Below are positions 45,734 to 54,854 of a DNA stretch of 64,000 nucleotides, piece after piece. Location: NCBI RefSeq assembly GCF_018614975.1, contig NZ_JAGGNR010000032.1:19134-83133 (forward strand), written 5' to 3'. This DNA comes from Paenibacillus polymyxa. GTDB lineage: Bacteria > Bacillota > Bacilli > Paenibacillales > Paenibacillaceae. A model generated the notes under the pieces. The model was given only the letters and a program-made list of their open reading frames with translations. It had not been told where the DNA came from and ran no database searches. Position numbers and translations under genes: made by a program. The stretch's first letter is position 1. The number at the start of each line of letters is the position of its first letter.

Positions 45734-47032
45734 ATGAAAGCAGCATTTTCATCCGTTTCATCAACACCTGAATCAACATTTGCACCTACCAAAATGAACC
45801 GCTGGCTTATTGTTTTGGGGACAATCATTGTACAAATGGGTCTTGGAACCATCTATACCTGGAGTTTATTTAATCAACCGTTGTCTGATCGTTTCGGATG
45901 GGACGTCAGCTCGGTCGCGATAACTTTTTCGATTACGAGTTTTGCTTTGGCATTTGCCACATTGTTTGCAGGACGGTTGCAGGAACGTTGGGGTCTTCAG
46001 CGCCTGATCCGTGTAGCCGGGGTTGTGCTTGGGCTGGGTCTTATTCTGAGTTCCCAGGTCACTTCGTTAACACTACTGTACATTTTGGCTGGATTTGTTG
46101 TTGGATTTGCAGATGGTACGGCGTACATTACGTCGCTGTCTAATCTGATCAAATGGTTCCCGGAGCGTAAAGGCCTGATCTCGGGGATCTCGGTCGGAGC
46201 CTTCGGTACGGGTAGTCTATTGTTCAAATATGTGAACTCGGCATTGATTGGTGCCGTTGGTCCTGCTCAGGCATTTATGTATTGGGGTATGATCGTTCTG
46301 GTTCTGGTTGTTGCGGGCTCATTCCTGATTCGTGAAGCCGTTGTTCGTAACCAAGCCCCGGCAAGTCGTGCTAAGGGGACGAAAGAAGTGGAAGTACATC
46401 GTGATTATACGGTAAAAGAAATGCTGCGTACAAAAGAAGCGTACATGCTGTTCGTTATTTTCTTCACGGCGTGTATGAGCGGCCTGTATCTGATCGGTAT
46501 TGTCAAAGATATCGGTGTACAGCTCGCTGGACTTGATGTAGCTACAGCTGCGAATGCGGTAGCCATGGTTGCGATCTTTAACACGGCAGGACGTATTATT
46601 CTTGGTGCGTTGTCGGATAAAGTAGGACGAATGAAGGTCATCGCTGGTGCGCTGCTGGTTACAGCCGTAGCTGTCATGACACTTAGTCTGGTTCCACTGA
46701 CATTTGGGATTTTCTTCGCCTGTGTGGCGGCTGTTGCATTCTGCTTCGGTGGTAACATTACGGTATTCCCGGCGATTGTGGCCGATTACTTCGGACTGAA
46801 AAATCAGAGCAAAAACTATGGTGTGATCTATCAGGGCTTTGGATTTGGTGCTTTGGCTGGATCATTCATCAGTGCCCTGCTGGGCGGATTCCATCTAACC
46901 TTTATCGTGATTGCTGTACTCTGCGCTGTCTCGCTGTTGCTTGCACTGATCATTACACCTCCGGGTCAAGGTCGTCGTGCACGTCAACGTGAAAAACAGA
47001 TGAACCTTAACCCTTCATCACGGGCAAGCTAA
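45734..47032 (+). CDS. OFA-family MFS transporter, YhjX-like
   Basis: A 432-residue major facilitator with twelve membrane segments. It matches E. coli YhjX over its whole length (GTIIVQMGLGTIYTWSLFN; RLQERWGLQRL; KWFPERKGLISG; FTACMSGLYLIGIVKDI; FGGNITVFPAIVADYFGL; SKNYGVIYQGFGFG). YhjX belongs to the oxalate-formate antiporter family and is induced by pyruvate through YpdA/YpdB. A YpdA/YpdB-like pair lies directly upstream here, which suggests a pyruvate or related monocarboxylate carrier. The ATG at 45734 follows AAAGGGGAG. The substrate is inferred. Confidence 0.88.
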   Translation: MKAAFSSVSSTPESTFAPTKMNRWLIVLGTIIVQMGLGTIYTWSLFNQPLSDRFGWDVSSVAITFSITSFALAFATLFAGRLQERWGLQRLIRVAGVVLGLGLILSSQVTSLTLLYILAGFVVGFADGTAYITSLSNLIKWFPERKGLISGISVGAFGTGSLLFKYVNSALIGAVGPAQAFMYWGMIVLVLVVAGSFLIREAVVRNQAPASRAKGTKEVEVHRDYTVKEMLRTKEAYMLFVIFFTACMSGLYLIGIVKDIGVQLAGLDVATAANAVAMVAIFNTAGRIILGALSDKVGRMKVIAGALLVTAVAVMTLSLVPLTFGIFFACVAAVAFCFGGNITVFPAIVADYFGLKNQSKNYGVIYQGFGFGALAGSFISALLGGFHLTFIVIAVLCAVSLLLALIITPPGQGRRARQREKQMNLNPSSRAS

Positions 47033-47090
47033 CAACATGCACTGGAAGTACGGAACAAAGAATATTTCTTCATCATAAAAAGCAAATTAA

Positions 47091-47121
47091 ACAAAGCGGT
47101 CTCCAGACGAGGCCGCTTTGT
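47091..47121 (+). terminator. Hairpin after the MFS gene
   Basis: ACAAAGCGG and CCGCTTTGT arms with inner GTCT/AGAC pairing. No T-run follows, so it is only a weak terminator candidate. Confidence 0.35.
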
Positions 47122-47281
47122 GGTATCTACAGTTGTCAGATTGCTGACTTGTTGGCCTACCGGACCATCTGGCTGCCTGCAAGCGTGGTGCCTTGTGTGC
47201 ATTCCATCATTCGCTTCTGTTATACTCTATGTGAATTCATTAAGACTAAGATCAAGCTATGTACCCCAGAGGAGGCATATC

Positions 47282-47776
47282 ATGAAGTTCATTAAATACA
47301 CACAACCTGATTTTAATGATTATTATGCATTGGTTTCTAATAAGGAAGTAATGAAACAGATTACAGAACGTGCAATACCGGAGCAAGAGGCGAGAACGCA
47401 ATTCGAGTCCATGCTGGATTTTAATGAACGTTCCACTTGCGGACATTACCGGGTATTTAGTGAAGCTGGTGCCGGTGTAGCGTATGCCAAATTGATTCCG
47501 GATCAGGAGGACCCGACCAGGGCTGAGATAGGTTACATGATCCTGCCTGAACATTGGGGCAAAGGTCAAGGCACATCCATAGCGTCACGGTTGATTATTC
47601 AGGCACAAGCCGCAGGGATTGGATCACTCTATGCAGTTATCGATCCGGCTAACGCTGCTTCCCGCCGGATCTTGACCAGACAGAACTTTGTATCCACCTG
47701 GACAGGTGATTACGATGGTCTTCCTGGTGAGATTTTGGAGTTGAATCTTCAAATGAAGCGAGGAGATGACATATGA
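47282..47776 (+). CDS. GNAT-family N-acetyltransferase
   Basis: A 164-residue GNAT enzyme of the RimJ/L-like branch. The ATG at 47282 is behind AGAGGAGG; the frame is open upstream without similarity. Core motifs are EIGYMILPEHWGKGQGTSIASRLI (acetyl-CoA loop GKGQGT, about 103-108) and the C-terminal DPANAASRRILTRQNF. It overlaps glsA by four bases (ATGA), so it is translationally coupled to glutaminase; a role in modifying an amino-acid or amine metabolite is possible but unproven. Confidence 0.85.
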   Translation: MKFIKYTQPDFNDYYALVSNKEVMKQITERAIPEQEARTQFESMLDFNERSTCGHYRVFSEAGAGVAYAKLIPDQEDPTRAEIGYMILPEHWGKGQGTSIASRLIIQAQAAGIGSLYAVIDPANAASRRILTRQNFVSTWTGDYDGLPGEILELNLQMKRGDDI

Positions 47777-48714
47777 GCAATTCAACCATGGAACGTCTGA
47801 ATGCATTACTGCCGGAGTGGCTGGAGACCAGTCGCCTGCACACCGGACAGGGTAAAGTGGCCTCTTATATTCCAGAGCTTTTCAAAGCCTCTCAGGATGA
47901 GCTTGGTATACATATCATGGATGCCGAAGGTAACCATGTGTCGGCAGGGGATTGCGGTGTTCCCTTTACGATGCAAAGTATTTCCAAAGTGTTTACCCTT
48001 ATTCTAGCCTTGATGGATCATGGGGAAGAAGCGGTTTTCTTTAATGTAGGAAAAGAACCCACAGGCGACGATTACGATTCGATGATCAAGCTTGAATTGG
48101 TCGAACCGGGCATCCCGTTCAATCCGTTGATCAATGCAGGTGCGATTACGGTGTCTTCCCTGATTGCAGGTGACTGCAAGGAAGAGAAATCCCGCCGCAT
48201 TCTGGAGTTTTTCCGCAAACTGGCGAATAATGATCAACTGGGCTACAACGAAGAGGTATTCCAGTCCGAATCGGAGAGCGGTCACCTGAACCGTTCACTT
48301 GGTTATTTCCTGAAGCATAATGGTGTGATCAAGGATGACGTTGAAGACGTGCTTGCCGTGTATTTCCGTCATTGCTCCATTGAAGTCACCTGTGCTGATC
48401 TGGCACGAATGTCACTTGTTCTGGCTTATGATGGAACAGATCCGATTACGGGAGAAGAACTCATCCCTCGTCGCTATGTTCAGATTGCCAAAACCTTCAT
48501 GACCACCTGTGGTATGTATAATGCGTCAGGCGAATTTGCCATCGAGGTTGGATTGCCCGCCAAGAGTGGTGTATCCGGAGGGATATTGACCCTTGTACCG
48601 GGACAATTCGGCATTGGTCTTGTCGGCCCGGCTCTGAATCGCAAAGGCAACAGTATTGCCGGCGTGCATCTGCTGGAGCGTCTGTCCAAGGAATTTGACT
48701 GGAGCTTTTTCTGA
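47773..48714 (+). CDS. glsA: Glutaminase A
   Basis: A 313-residue beta-lactamase-fold glutaminase that hydrolyses glutamine to glutamate and ammonia. The catalytic Ser-x-x-Lys is in TMQSISKVFTL (about 63-73); other conserved residues are in PFNPLINAGAI (about 115-125) and the C-terminal PAKSGVSGGILTLVPGQFGIG. The family length is normal. The start overlaps the upstream acetyltransferase gene, suggesting the pair responds to one signal such as acid stress or glutamine excess, as reported for glsA in other bacteria; this is inference. Confidence 0.93.
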   Translation: MSNSTMERLNALLPEWLETSRLHTGQGKVASYIPELFKASQDELGIHIMDAEGNHVSAGDCGVPFTMQSISKVFTLILALMDHGEEAVFFNVGKEPTGDDYDSMIKLELVEPGIPFNPLINAGAITVSSLIAGDCKEEKSRRILEFFRKLANNDQLGYNEEVFQSESESGHLNRSLGYFLKHNGVIKDDVEDVLAVYFRHCSIEVTCADLARMSLVLAYDGTDPITGEELIPRRYVQIAKTFMTTCGMYNASGEFAIEVGLPAKSGVSGGILTLVPGQFGIGLVGPALNRKGNSIAGVHLLERLSKEFDWSFF

Positions 48715-48746
48715 AAAGTTTTCTGAAAAAAAGCATACCCTCATAT

Positions 48747-48827
48747 GTAGCCGATGAATCACGTATCCGGTAATTTGCTCCTTTTGAATGAAGTGAATGG
48801 CCCGGATATGTCTCATCGGCTACTTTT
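48747..48827 (+). terminator. Long hairpin after glsA
   Basis: GTAGCCGATGA (48747-48757) pairs perfectly with TCATCGGCTAC (48813-48823); inside, CGTATCCGG faces CCGGATATG. TTTT follows. It probably ends the GNAT-glsA transcript. Confidence 0.65.
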
Positions 48828-48928
48828 GGTATTCATCAGGATGTATAGGAAGACAGTCCTGCATGGCAAGGGCTATACTGCAGCTATCATGGGGGAACAT
48901 CCACAACATCGGGGTGGTATATACGACT

Positions 48929-49270
48929 TCATTCATTAGCTAGCACCACATCTGTAATGAGGTTCATCTGAATATCCCGGCACCCATCCTCCATCAGTAA
49001 TCTGAGGGTACGGGCAGGACGATCCATCCGCAGCACCTGTCCGGTATAACGGATATCGTCATGTTCGTGAAACAGGGTGATAGTGATCATATCCCCAAGC
49101 ATCATTGAGTTGCTGAGCAAACGGGACATTTCTTCCGCGGCCTGGGCATCCAGGGATGGGCGGGTGCGAGGAGCAAGTTGTTCCTGATGAAGAATATAAG
49201 CTTCCCGGTGTTCGGGGAGCATCATGCGTGAGGACTCGAAGATACCGTTTTGCTGCAATTTTTTACTCAT
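48929..49270 (-). CDS. YolD-like family protein
   Basis: A 113-residue YolD-like protein, a family regularly paired with Y-family polymerases in Bacillus and regarded as a partner of error-prone polymerases. The PALRPSLD-like RTRPSLDAQAAEEMSRLLSNS segment and the beta-rich C-terminus (ITLFHEHDDIRYTGQVLRMD) are typical. Its ATG overlaps the last codon of the polymerase gene by four bases, so both are translated from one message. Confidence 0.85.
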   Translation of the reverse strand: MSKKLQQNGIFESSRMMLPEHREAYILHQEQLAPRTRPSLDAQAAEEMSRLLSNSMMLGDMITITLFHEHDDIRYTGQVLRMDRPARTLRLLMEDGCRDIQMNLITDVVLANE

Positions 49271-50511
49271 TTATAATGACCTCCAATTTTATGAGAACGT
49301 TCATGGGCTTGCGCGGACGAGCAGAGGGAGGATGCCCGCATGATGGCGGTTTCTCCGTACCTGCGCTTGATATCATCTGTCGCACGTTCCAGTTCTCTTT
49401 TGCGTTCGCGGTCATCAAACCAGGACAGCTGCACTTCGGAATCGGGTACAAGTCCGGTCAGTGACACGCTGATGCGGCGGATGGGTAATCCGTCCCAATG
49501 GCGCAGGAACAGAGCTGCTGCCGCATCGTATACTTCATCCGTAATGTTGGTTGGTTCATTCACCTTCATCTGGCGGGAGAAACCGGTTGGCCGATCATAA
49601 TCCTGTCCGCGACATCCAACCGAGACCACATGGCCCATGAGTGATTTGTCCCGGGAACGTCGACTGACGAGTTCCGCCAGTTCGAGCAGTACCACCTTGA
49701 TATCTTCCCAAGAGTCATAGTCCCGGGGCAGCGTCATCTGATGTCCGATCCCCTGCTGCTGATGAGCATATGTCCCGGGTTTGACCGGGGAATCATCGAT
49801 GCCACGGGCGATACGCCATAATACCTCGCCATTCACTCCCCAACGTTCTCTCAGCCGGGACAGCGGAGTCTGGGCCAGATCACCGATCGTATGGACCCCC
49901 ATTTTATAGAGATGCTGCGCCATGCGGGAACCGACCATGAACATGTCTCGAACAGGTTTCTGCCAGATGGTGGATGGCAGATCTTTGCGAGGCAGCGTGC
50001 AGATGCCTCCAGGGACTTTTTTGGCATATAGATCACAGGCCATCTTGCTAACGACCTTGGTATCACTAATACCGATTCGAATGTACACACCCGTCTCATC
50101 CATCACCCTGGATTGAATGCTGCGCGCAATCGTCTCGGGACTGCCGAACAGATCTAGGCTTCCGGTGACATCGAGAAACTGTTCATCAATACTATAGGGT
50201 TCCACCAGATCGGTGTAAGACTGAAGGATACGTGTAATATGAAGGGACACCCGAATGTACTCGGCCATCCGGGGGCGAACAACAACAACATCCGGACATT
50301 TGGCGAGCGCTTCGCCCAGTCGTTCTGCTGTCGTAATTCCATAGGACTTGGCGAGTGGACAGGCCGCAAGAATAATACCCGAACGGCGCGCCGGATCTCC
50401 CGCGACAACGAGGGGGCGGTCCTTGTATTCGGGGTGTGCAGACTTCTCCACACTGGCATAGAATGACTGGCAGTCTGCCAGCATGATGACACGTCTGTCT
50501 TGGCGGGGCAT
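49267..50511 (-). CDS. Y-family DNA polymerase (UvrX/YqjW-like)
   Basis: A 414-residue translesion DNA polymerase of the UmuC/UvrX branch. Catalytic carboxylates are in MLADCQSFYASVE (about 10-22) and YSIDEQFLDVTG (about 105-116); the steric-gate aromatic is in QSFYASVE. The fingers/palm continue with RIGISDTKVVSKMA, a helix-hairpin-helix thumb (LYKMGVHTIGDLAQTP) and a little-finger domain. There is no C-terminal beta-clamp extension as long as in Pol IV. The ATG at 50511 follows AAGGAGAG. A LexA-like box lies about 95 bases upstream, consistent with SOS control. Confidence 0.9.
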   Translation of the reverse strand: MPRQDRRVIMLADCQSFYASVEKSAHPEYKDRPLVVAGDPARRSGIILAACPLAKSYGITTAERLGEALAKCPDVVVVRPRMAEYIRVSLHITRILQSYTDLVEPYSIDEQFLDVTGSLDLFGSPETIARSIQSRVMDETGVYIRIGISDTKVVSKMACDLYAKKVPGGICTLPRKDLPSTIWQKPVRDMFMVGSRMAQHLYKMGVHTIGDLAQTPLSRLRERWGVNGEVLWRIARGIDDSPVKPGTYAHQQQGIGHQMTLPRDYDSWEDIKVVLLELAELVSRRSRDKSLMGHVVSVGCRGQDYDRPTGFSRQMKVNEPTNITDEVYDAAAALFLRHWDGLPIRRISVSLTGLVPDSEVQLSWFDDRERKRELERATDDIKRRYGETAIMRASSLCSSAQAHERSHKIGGHYK

Positions 50512-50605
50512 AAGACTTCTCTCCTTATCCGTGATGCTAAGCTCTTCTGTTAAGCATCAATGATCTTCATTTGAACATCGATATTTAACAGTTTATTTAC
50601 AGTAT

Positions 50606-50619
50606 GGAACAAGTGTTCC
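50606..50619 (-). promoter_or_regulatory. LexA-like box of the YolD/Y-polymerase operon
   Basis: GGAACAAGTGTTCC matches the Gram-positive LexA consensus CGAACRNRYGTTYG at all positions but the two outer bases, which are changed symmetrically. It overlaps a TTGTTC -35-like sequence on the minus strand, about 95 bases upstream of the polymerase start. Confidence 0.5.
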
Positions 50620-50821
50620 TGTTTTATAAGCATATCCGACAATTCGAAATGCGGCAACCGGAATTATTTTGCAAATTGGACACAATTGCCCTAAGGCTAT
50701 ATAAGAGTCAAAAATTAGGAAATAAGATGTGATTTTTTACATTTAATGTGAGAGATCCATGACTTCCGGGTGATGACCGGGCGTTCATTTGGGTTTTTGT
50801 AAAAGGGTTATAAATGGGCAC

Positions 50822-50853
50822 AGTCCTATAGAGGGGGACTGATGTCCTTTTTT
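50822..50853 (+). promoter_or_regulatory. Possible attenuator
   Basis: AGTCC (50822-50826) can pair with GGACT (50836-50840), or GGAC (50836-50839) can pair with GTCC (50844-50847), followed by six T residues. The two helices exclude each other. The stems are short. Confidence 0.3.
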
Positions 50854-50929
50854 GATTTTCTGCATTTTTCAGAAAACCTTGATGTGACGCGGAATATCGC
50901 TGATACGTTATCGGACTATAGTATCAATT

Positions 50930-50959
50930 TTGTAATCTTTATGGTTAATACTGTAAAAT
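50930..50959 (+). promoter_or_regulatory. Candidate sigma-A promoter of the exopolysaccharide cluster
   Basis: TTGTAA (50930-50935) and TAAAAT (50954-50959) are 18 bases apart, about 400 bases upstream of the first cluster gene. Confidence 0.35.
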
Positions 50960-51368
50960 AGTCCGCAACTTTAAAATATGACTCGCGTTTAATGGGGTAT
51001 GTGTTCAAACGGCAAACGTTGCCTGTACCCGCGTTGCACATAACAATAAAGGTTCCAGAATTGCAAGATCAGCAGGCATCTAATCCATGCGATTTTAGCA
51101 AATATTAGTGTTTGGGAATCAGACGTATCCTGGAGGCTTTCGGGTGCTAGTTGATGGCGCTTTTTACGAATTATGGGCAGAATGTTCCATTTCATGTTTG
51201 CTTCCATCAGCCTAGTTACAAATGCAGAGTCTTAGCGCTATAGTGAGAACTACACCGCTGACATCTCTACCAAGCGGACATCCGAAGCGGAAAGTTTCGT
51301 AAACTTCATGTTGGATCATTCGATGTTGAAGCAGGATGCATAATTAGAGAGGTGAGCAATCTAAAGAC

Positions 51369-53597
51369 ATGAGCAGACAAAGACGAAGACGCTGGCTATT
51401 AACGGTATTGACAGGAGCAGTGGTGGTGACCGGTGGGATAATTGCCGGATGGCACTATATGCAACCCAAGCTCGTTACGTACACAGCGGAGAATGGCACG
51501 GAGATGAAATTCAAGACCGATGGAGACCGGTTCATGGAATACGGGCCGGATGGAACGTGGAGGGAGATGTTCGTCAAAGGTGTCAACCTGGGCGCAACTT
51601 CACCGGGGCATTACCCGGGAGAATTCCCGCTGACTAAAGAGGATTACTTGCGGTGGTTCCAGCAGATCGAGGATCTGGGAGCCAATGTAATCCGGGTATA
51701 CACGGTTCACGAACCGATTTTCTACTCTGCATTAGTCGAATATAACCGCGGCCGGGAGCAACCGTTATATTTTATACAGGGCATATGGTCACCTGAAGAA
51801 GAGCTGATTGAGAAGCAGGATGCCTACGCGGCCCATATTGAGCAGACGTTCAAGCAGGAGATTGAAAAGGCCGTATCTGCTGTCTATGGCGATGCGGACA
51901 TTCCTGCCAAGCAGGGAGAGTCCAGCGGCAAATACAAAACGAATGCAGGAAAATACCTGATGGCCTGGCATGTGGGGACGGAATGGGACCCGGCGATGGT
52001 GGACAACACAAACGCAAAACATGCGGACGTGCCGCAGTACAAGGGAGTTCATTTCTCGGCGAGTCCAGAAGCGTCACCGTTCGAGAACTGGCTGGCAGAG
52101 TTACTGGATCATACGGCGGTCCTGGAGAAGAAGTATGGATGGGAACATCCGATGACCTTCACCAACTGGGTAACGACTGATGTGCTGGATCATCCCGGCG
52201 AGCCGCTGTATGAAGAGGATCTCGTCAGTGTGGATGCCCGACATATTCAGCCGGAGGCGTGGCAGGGAGGTTATTTTGCAGCCTACCATGTGTACCCGTA
52301 TTACCCGGATCTGTTCCATATCGATAAAACGCTCCAAACGATCAAGGATGAGAACGGTGAGTACAACACGTACAAAAGTTATCTGCGCAAGCTAAAAGCC
52401 GAGTTTTCCGATATGCCTGTAATGATTACAGAATATGGCGTACCCTCTTCTCTTGGTATTTCCCATCTGGGTATGGGAGGGCGGAATCAGGGTGGACATA
52501 ACGAAGTAGAGCAGGGAGATATTGACGCGTCATTGACGCAGGATATCTATGATGAAGGATACTCGGGAGCAATTGTGTTCATGTGGCAGGATGAGTGGTT
52601 CAAAAAAACATGGAACACGATGCCACTGGAAATTCCGGCTGATCGCCGGGCATATTGGCTGAACGTGCTGACAAACGAGAAGATGTTTGGTCTGCTTGCC
52701 ATGGACCCCGGTAAACAGGAACAGTTGACCATCGACGGATCACTTAATGACTGGGATGATCTGAAGGATGAAGGTGTCACAACCTGGCAGGGTCAAGTGG
52801 ACGGCATTCAGGAAATGAAGATGACCCATGATGAAGCCTATCTGTATATTGGGCTGACCTTGGATCAACCTTTTGACCCGGAGAAGACAGTGCTGCGAAT
52901 TGGCACAGATACACTTGCTGGAGGCAGTCAGCCTGACAAGTTACTCCCAGGCTGGACGCTCAGTAATGGTCTTGAGACGGTGATTACACTGGGGCAGGAT
53001 GAAGAATCTCAGGTGGAGATCGCCAAGGATTATGACTTTAACCAGCGTCTGTACGGCAAAGAAGGATACGATATGCTGCCAGATCAGCAGTCAGATTCCG
53101 CAGATAATCCGTTCCACCCATGGAATCTGGCAGTCAGCCTGAGGATGACACCGCCGGATACCCGATCTGCTCAACCGTTCATGAATGAAAAGGTAGGAAC
53201 ATTGAAGCGAGGAACGACGGCTCCCGGCCAGCCTGATACAGATTCATTAACGGCATGGCAGTATAATGGCAATCAAGTGGAGATGCGAATTCCCTGGATG
53301 TTGCTAGGGTTCGGTGATCCGAGTTCGCTGCAAGCGATCGACTATGGACCGCTCAAGAATGGACGTGAGTTCTCTACAGTTGCTGTGGAAGGCGTTGCAC
53401 TCATTCCGTGGTTAACGGACCGCGCCACGAAGAAAGTATCTTGGCCTGGGGGTGAACAGACGACACTGGATCTGAAGACTTTGCCAGTATATAGCTGGCA
53501 GCCTTGGGAACAGGTACAGTATAGTGAACGGCTGAAGCTAAGCTACGAAAAAATGAAGAAGAGCTACGATAAAATTCCTAGTTTTCAGATCGAATAA
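51369..53597 (+). CDS. Membrane-anchored glycoside-hydrolase-like protein, exopolysaccharide cluster
   Basis: A 742-residue protein with a basic N-terminus and one membrane helix (about 8-28), so the rest lies outside the cell. Residues about 35-440 look like a clan GH-A TIM barrel: MFVKGVNLGATSPG, GANVIRVYTVHEP, the candidate acid/base Glu205 in HVGTEWDP and the candidate nucleophile Glu355 in MITEYGVPSS. Residues about 455-700 resemble a DOMON/CBM9-type beta-sandwich (IDGSLNDWDDL; DEAYLYIGLTLDQP). It is the first of six co-directional genes with a processive GT2 synthase, so trimming or releasing the polymer is the likely role. The exact GH family and substrate are not recognised. Confidence 0.7.
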   Translation: MSRQRRRRWLLTVLTGAVVVTGGIIAGWHYMQPKLVTYTAENGTEMKFKTDGDRFMEYGPDGTWREMFVKGVNLGATSPGHYPGEFPLTKEDYLRWFQQIEDLGANVIRVYTVHEPIFYSALVEYNRGREQPLYFIQGIWSPEEELIEKQDAYAAHIEQTFKQEIEKAVSAVYGDADIPAKQGESSGKYKTNAGKYLMAWHVGTEWDPAMVDNTNAKHADVPQYKGVHFSASPEASPFENWLAELLDHTAVLEKKYGWEHPMTFTNWVTTDVLDHPGEPLYEEDLVSVDARHIQPEAWQGGYFAAYHVYPYYPDLFHIDKTLQTIKDENGEYNTYKSYLRKLKAEFSDMPVMITEYGVPSSLGISHLGMGGRNQGGHNEVEQGDIDASLTQDIYDEGYSGAIVFMWQDEWFKKTWNTMPLEIPADRRAYWLNVLTNEKMFGLLAMDPGKQEQLTIDGSLNDWDDLKDEGVTTWQGQVDGIQEMKMTHDEAYLYIGLTLDQPFDPEKTVLRIGTDTLAGGSQPDKLLPGWTLSNGLETVITLGQDEESQVEIAKDYDFNQRLYGKEGYDMLPDQQSDSADNPFHPWNLAVSLRMTPPDTRSAQPFMNEKVGTLKRGTTAPGQPDTDSLTAWQYNGNQVEMRIPWMLLGFGDPSSLQAIDYGPLKNGREFSTVAVEGVALIPWLTDRATKKVSWPGGEQTTLDLKTLPVYSWQPWEQVQYSERLKLSYEKMKKSYDKIPSFQIE

Positions 53598-53623
53598 ATG
53601 AGTATAAAGGAGGACCTTTTCAC

Positions 53624-54832
53624 ATGTTTCCAAGTTTGGCTTTGGCCTATTTGTTTTTGTGCATCTGTATCGCACTTGTTGTTGTAGGCGTCATCGTATT
53701 GTTTGCCATGAAAATGTCCCACAACGGCAAACGACGCAAGACGGCGTTTTATGAATTGAAACAGCGTGACTACTTCACCTATCTGCAAACAGCTTTGACC
53801 GAGAATAGTCCGCTCAAACTGCCACCAGGCAAGCTGGCTCCGCTGGAACGCAGAGTCATTCAGGACAGACTGATTGAATGGATCGACCAGTTCAAGGGTG
53901 AGTATCGCGACAAATTAATCGCACTGTGCCGTGAAGCAGGATTTGTAGAGCATGATCTGAAGGAATTGGACCGTCTGCGTTACGGTCGCCAGATCGATGC
54001 GGCTTATCGCCTGGGTGGCATGCGTTGTCCCGAAGCCGTTCCGGGTTTGATGGAATTGCTGAAGGATGAGAAACCGGGCCCGATGGCGATTATGATTGGT
54101 CGTTCCATCTCCAGATGTACGACTCGACAAGGTGAACTGAAAGACATGCTGGCGTTGCTGTTAACCAAAGGCAAATCAATTCACCATCTGGCAGCAGATA
54201 TTCTGCTCGAAACGAGTCTGGATACGAGCAGAATTCTAATTGAATTGCTGGAAGACAGGAATCCTGATTTTGTCAAAGTTGGACTGGTTGCCATGTGGGG
54301 ACAAGCTGTACCTGAAGTGATGCCTGCACTCGACAGACTGGTAGGCGCAGAACATCAGGATGTACGTGCCGAAGCGGTGAAGCTGTATCTTAGCGCAAGT
54401 CCGGCGCTCCGGGATGAGACCATTCTCAAGCTGATCCAGGACCCCGACCCGGAAGTTCGCGCCGAAGTGGTACAAGCGCTTGGAACGAAACATGCATCTG
54501 GCAGTATTCCATTGCTGCGAAAAGCGCTGCGGGATGAAGACTGGAGAGTTCGCTATAACAGTGCGGAGAGTCTGGGCAAGCTCGGCGAGCCGGGATTCGA
54601 AGCCCTGTGTCAGGCTGCGGTGCAAGGTACAGGTGCTGAGCGCGAGATTGCGATGCAGCAGATTGAGAGTACCATGCAGCACACGAGAACCGATGACAGA
54701 GCTGTAGAGCAGATGATTGCACATAACAAAAAAAGACTGCTGTACGATCGCTATTTTGGCCCTGTCCGAGAGAACAAAACCAGCAAGAAACGCACAGGTG
54801 TCGCTACGGTAGGAGGGGATTACACTGCTTAG
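53624..54832 (+). CDS. Membrane-anchored HEAT-repeat protein
   Basis: A 402-residue protein with one N-terminal membrane helix (about 5-31) and a cytoplasmic array of HEAT-like helical repeats (about 105-365), for example RYGRQIDAAYRLGGMRCPEAVPGLMELL, DPDPEVRAEVVQALGTKHASGS and DEDWRVRYNSAESLGKLGEPG. Such scaffolds bind partner proteins. The gene sits between the hydrolase-like gene and the GT2 synthase, and its 3' end overlaps the likely ribosome binding site and start of the synthase. I infer a synthase-associated assembly or regulatory subunit. The ATG at 53624 follows GGAGGACC. Confidence 0.75.
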   Translation: MFPSLALAYLFLCICIALVVVGVIVLFAMKMSHNGKRRKTAFYELKQRDYFTYLQTALTENSPLKLPPGKLAPLERRVIQDRLIEWIDQFKGEYRDKLIALCREAGFVEHDLKELDRLRYGRQIDAAYRLGGMRCPEAVPGLMELLKDEKPGPMAIMIGRSISRCTTRQGELKDMLALLLTKGKSIHHLAADILLETSLDTSRILIELLEDRNPDFVKVGLVAMWGQAVPEVMPALDRLVGAEHQDVRAEAVKLYLSASPALRDETILKLIQDPDPEVRAEVVQALGTKHASGSIPLLRKALRDEDWRVRYNSAESLGKLGEPGFEALCQAAVQGTGAEREIAMQQIESTMQHTRTDDRAVEQMIAHNKKRLLYDRYFGPVRENKTSKKRTGVATVGGDYTA

Positions 54833-54854
54833 GGATCTACTATTAATCTACGGC

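Larger units (their letters stand above)
50512..51368. other. 857-bp intergenic region before the exopolysaccharide cluster
   Basis: The left end holds the LexA-like box and polymerase promoter. Further right are a possible attenuator at 50822-50853 and a candidate promoter at 50930-50959. The last 400 bases hold no convincing gene, terminator or known riboswitch; I looked for a c-di-GMP-I aptamer and found no match. A 72-codon minus-strand frame (50989-51207) lacks good support. Confidence 0.5.

Noticed and set aside
50989..51207. 72-codon minus-strand frame before the exopolysaccharide cluster
   Set aside because: No convincing ribosome binding site, promoter or family similarity; lies alone in a long AT-rich intergenic region.
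50640..51368. Possible c-di-GMP riboswitch before the exopolysaccharide cluster
   Set aside because: No match to the conserved GEMM core or its tetraloop-receptor helices was found on the plus strand.
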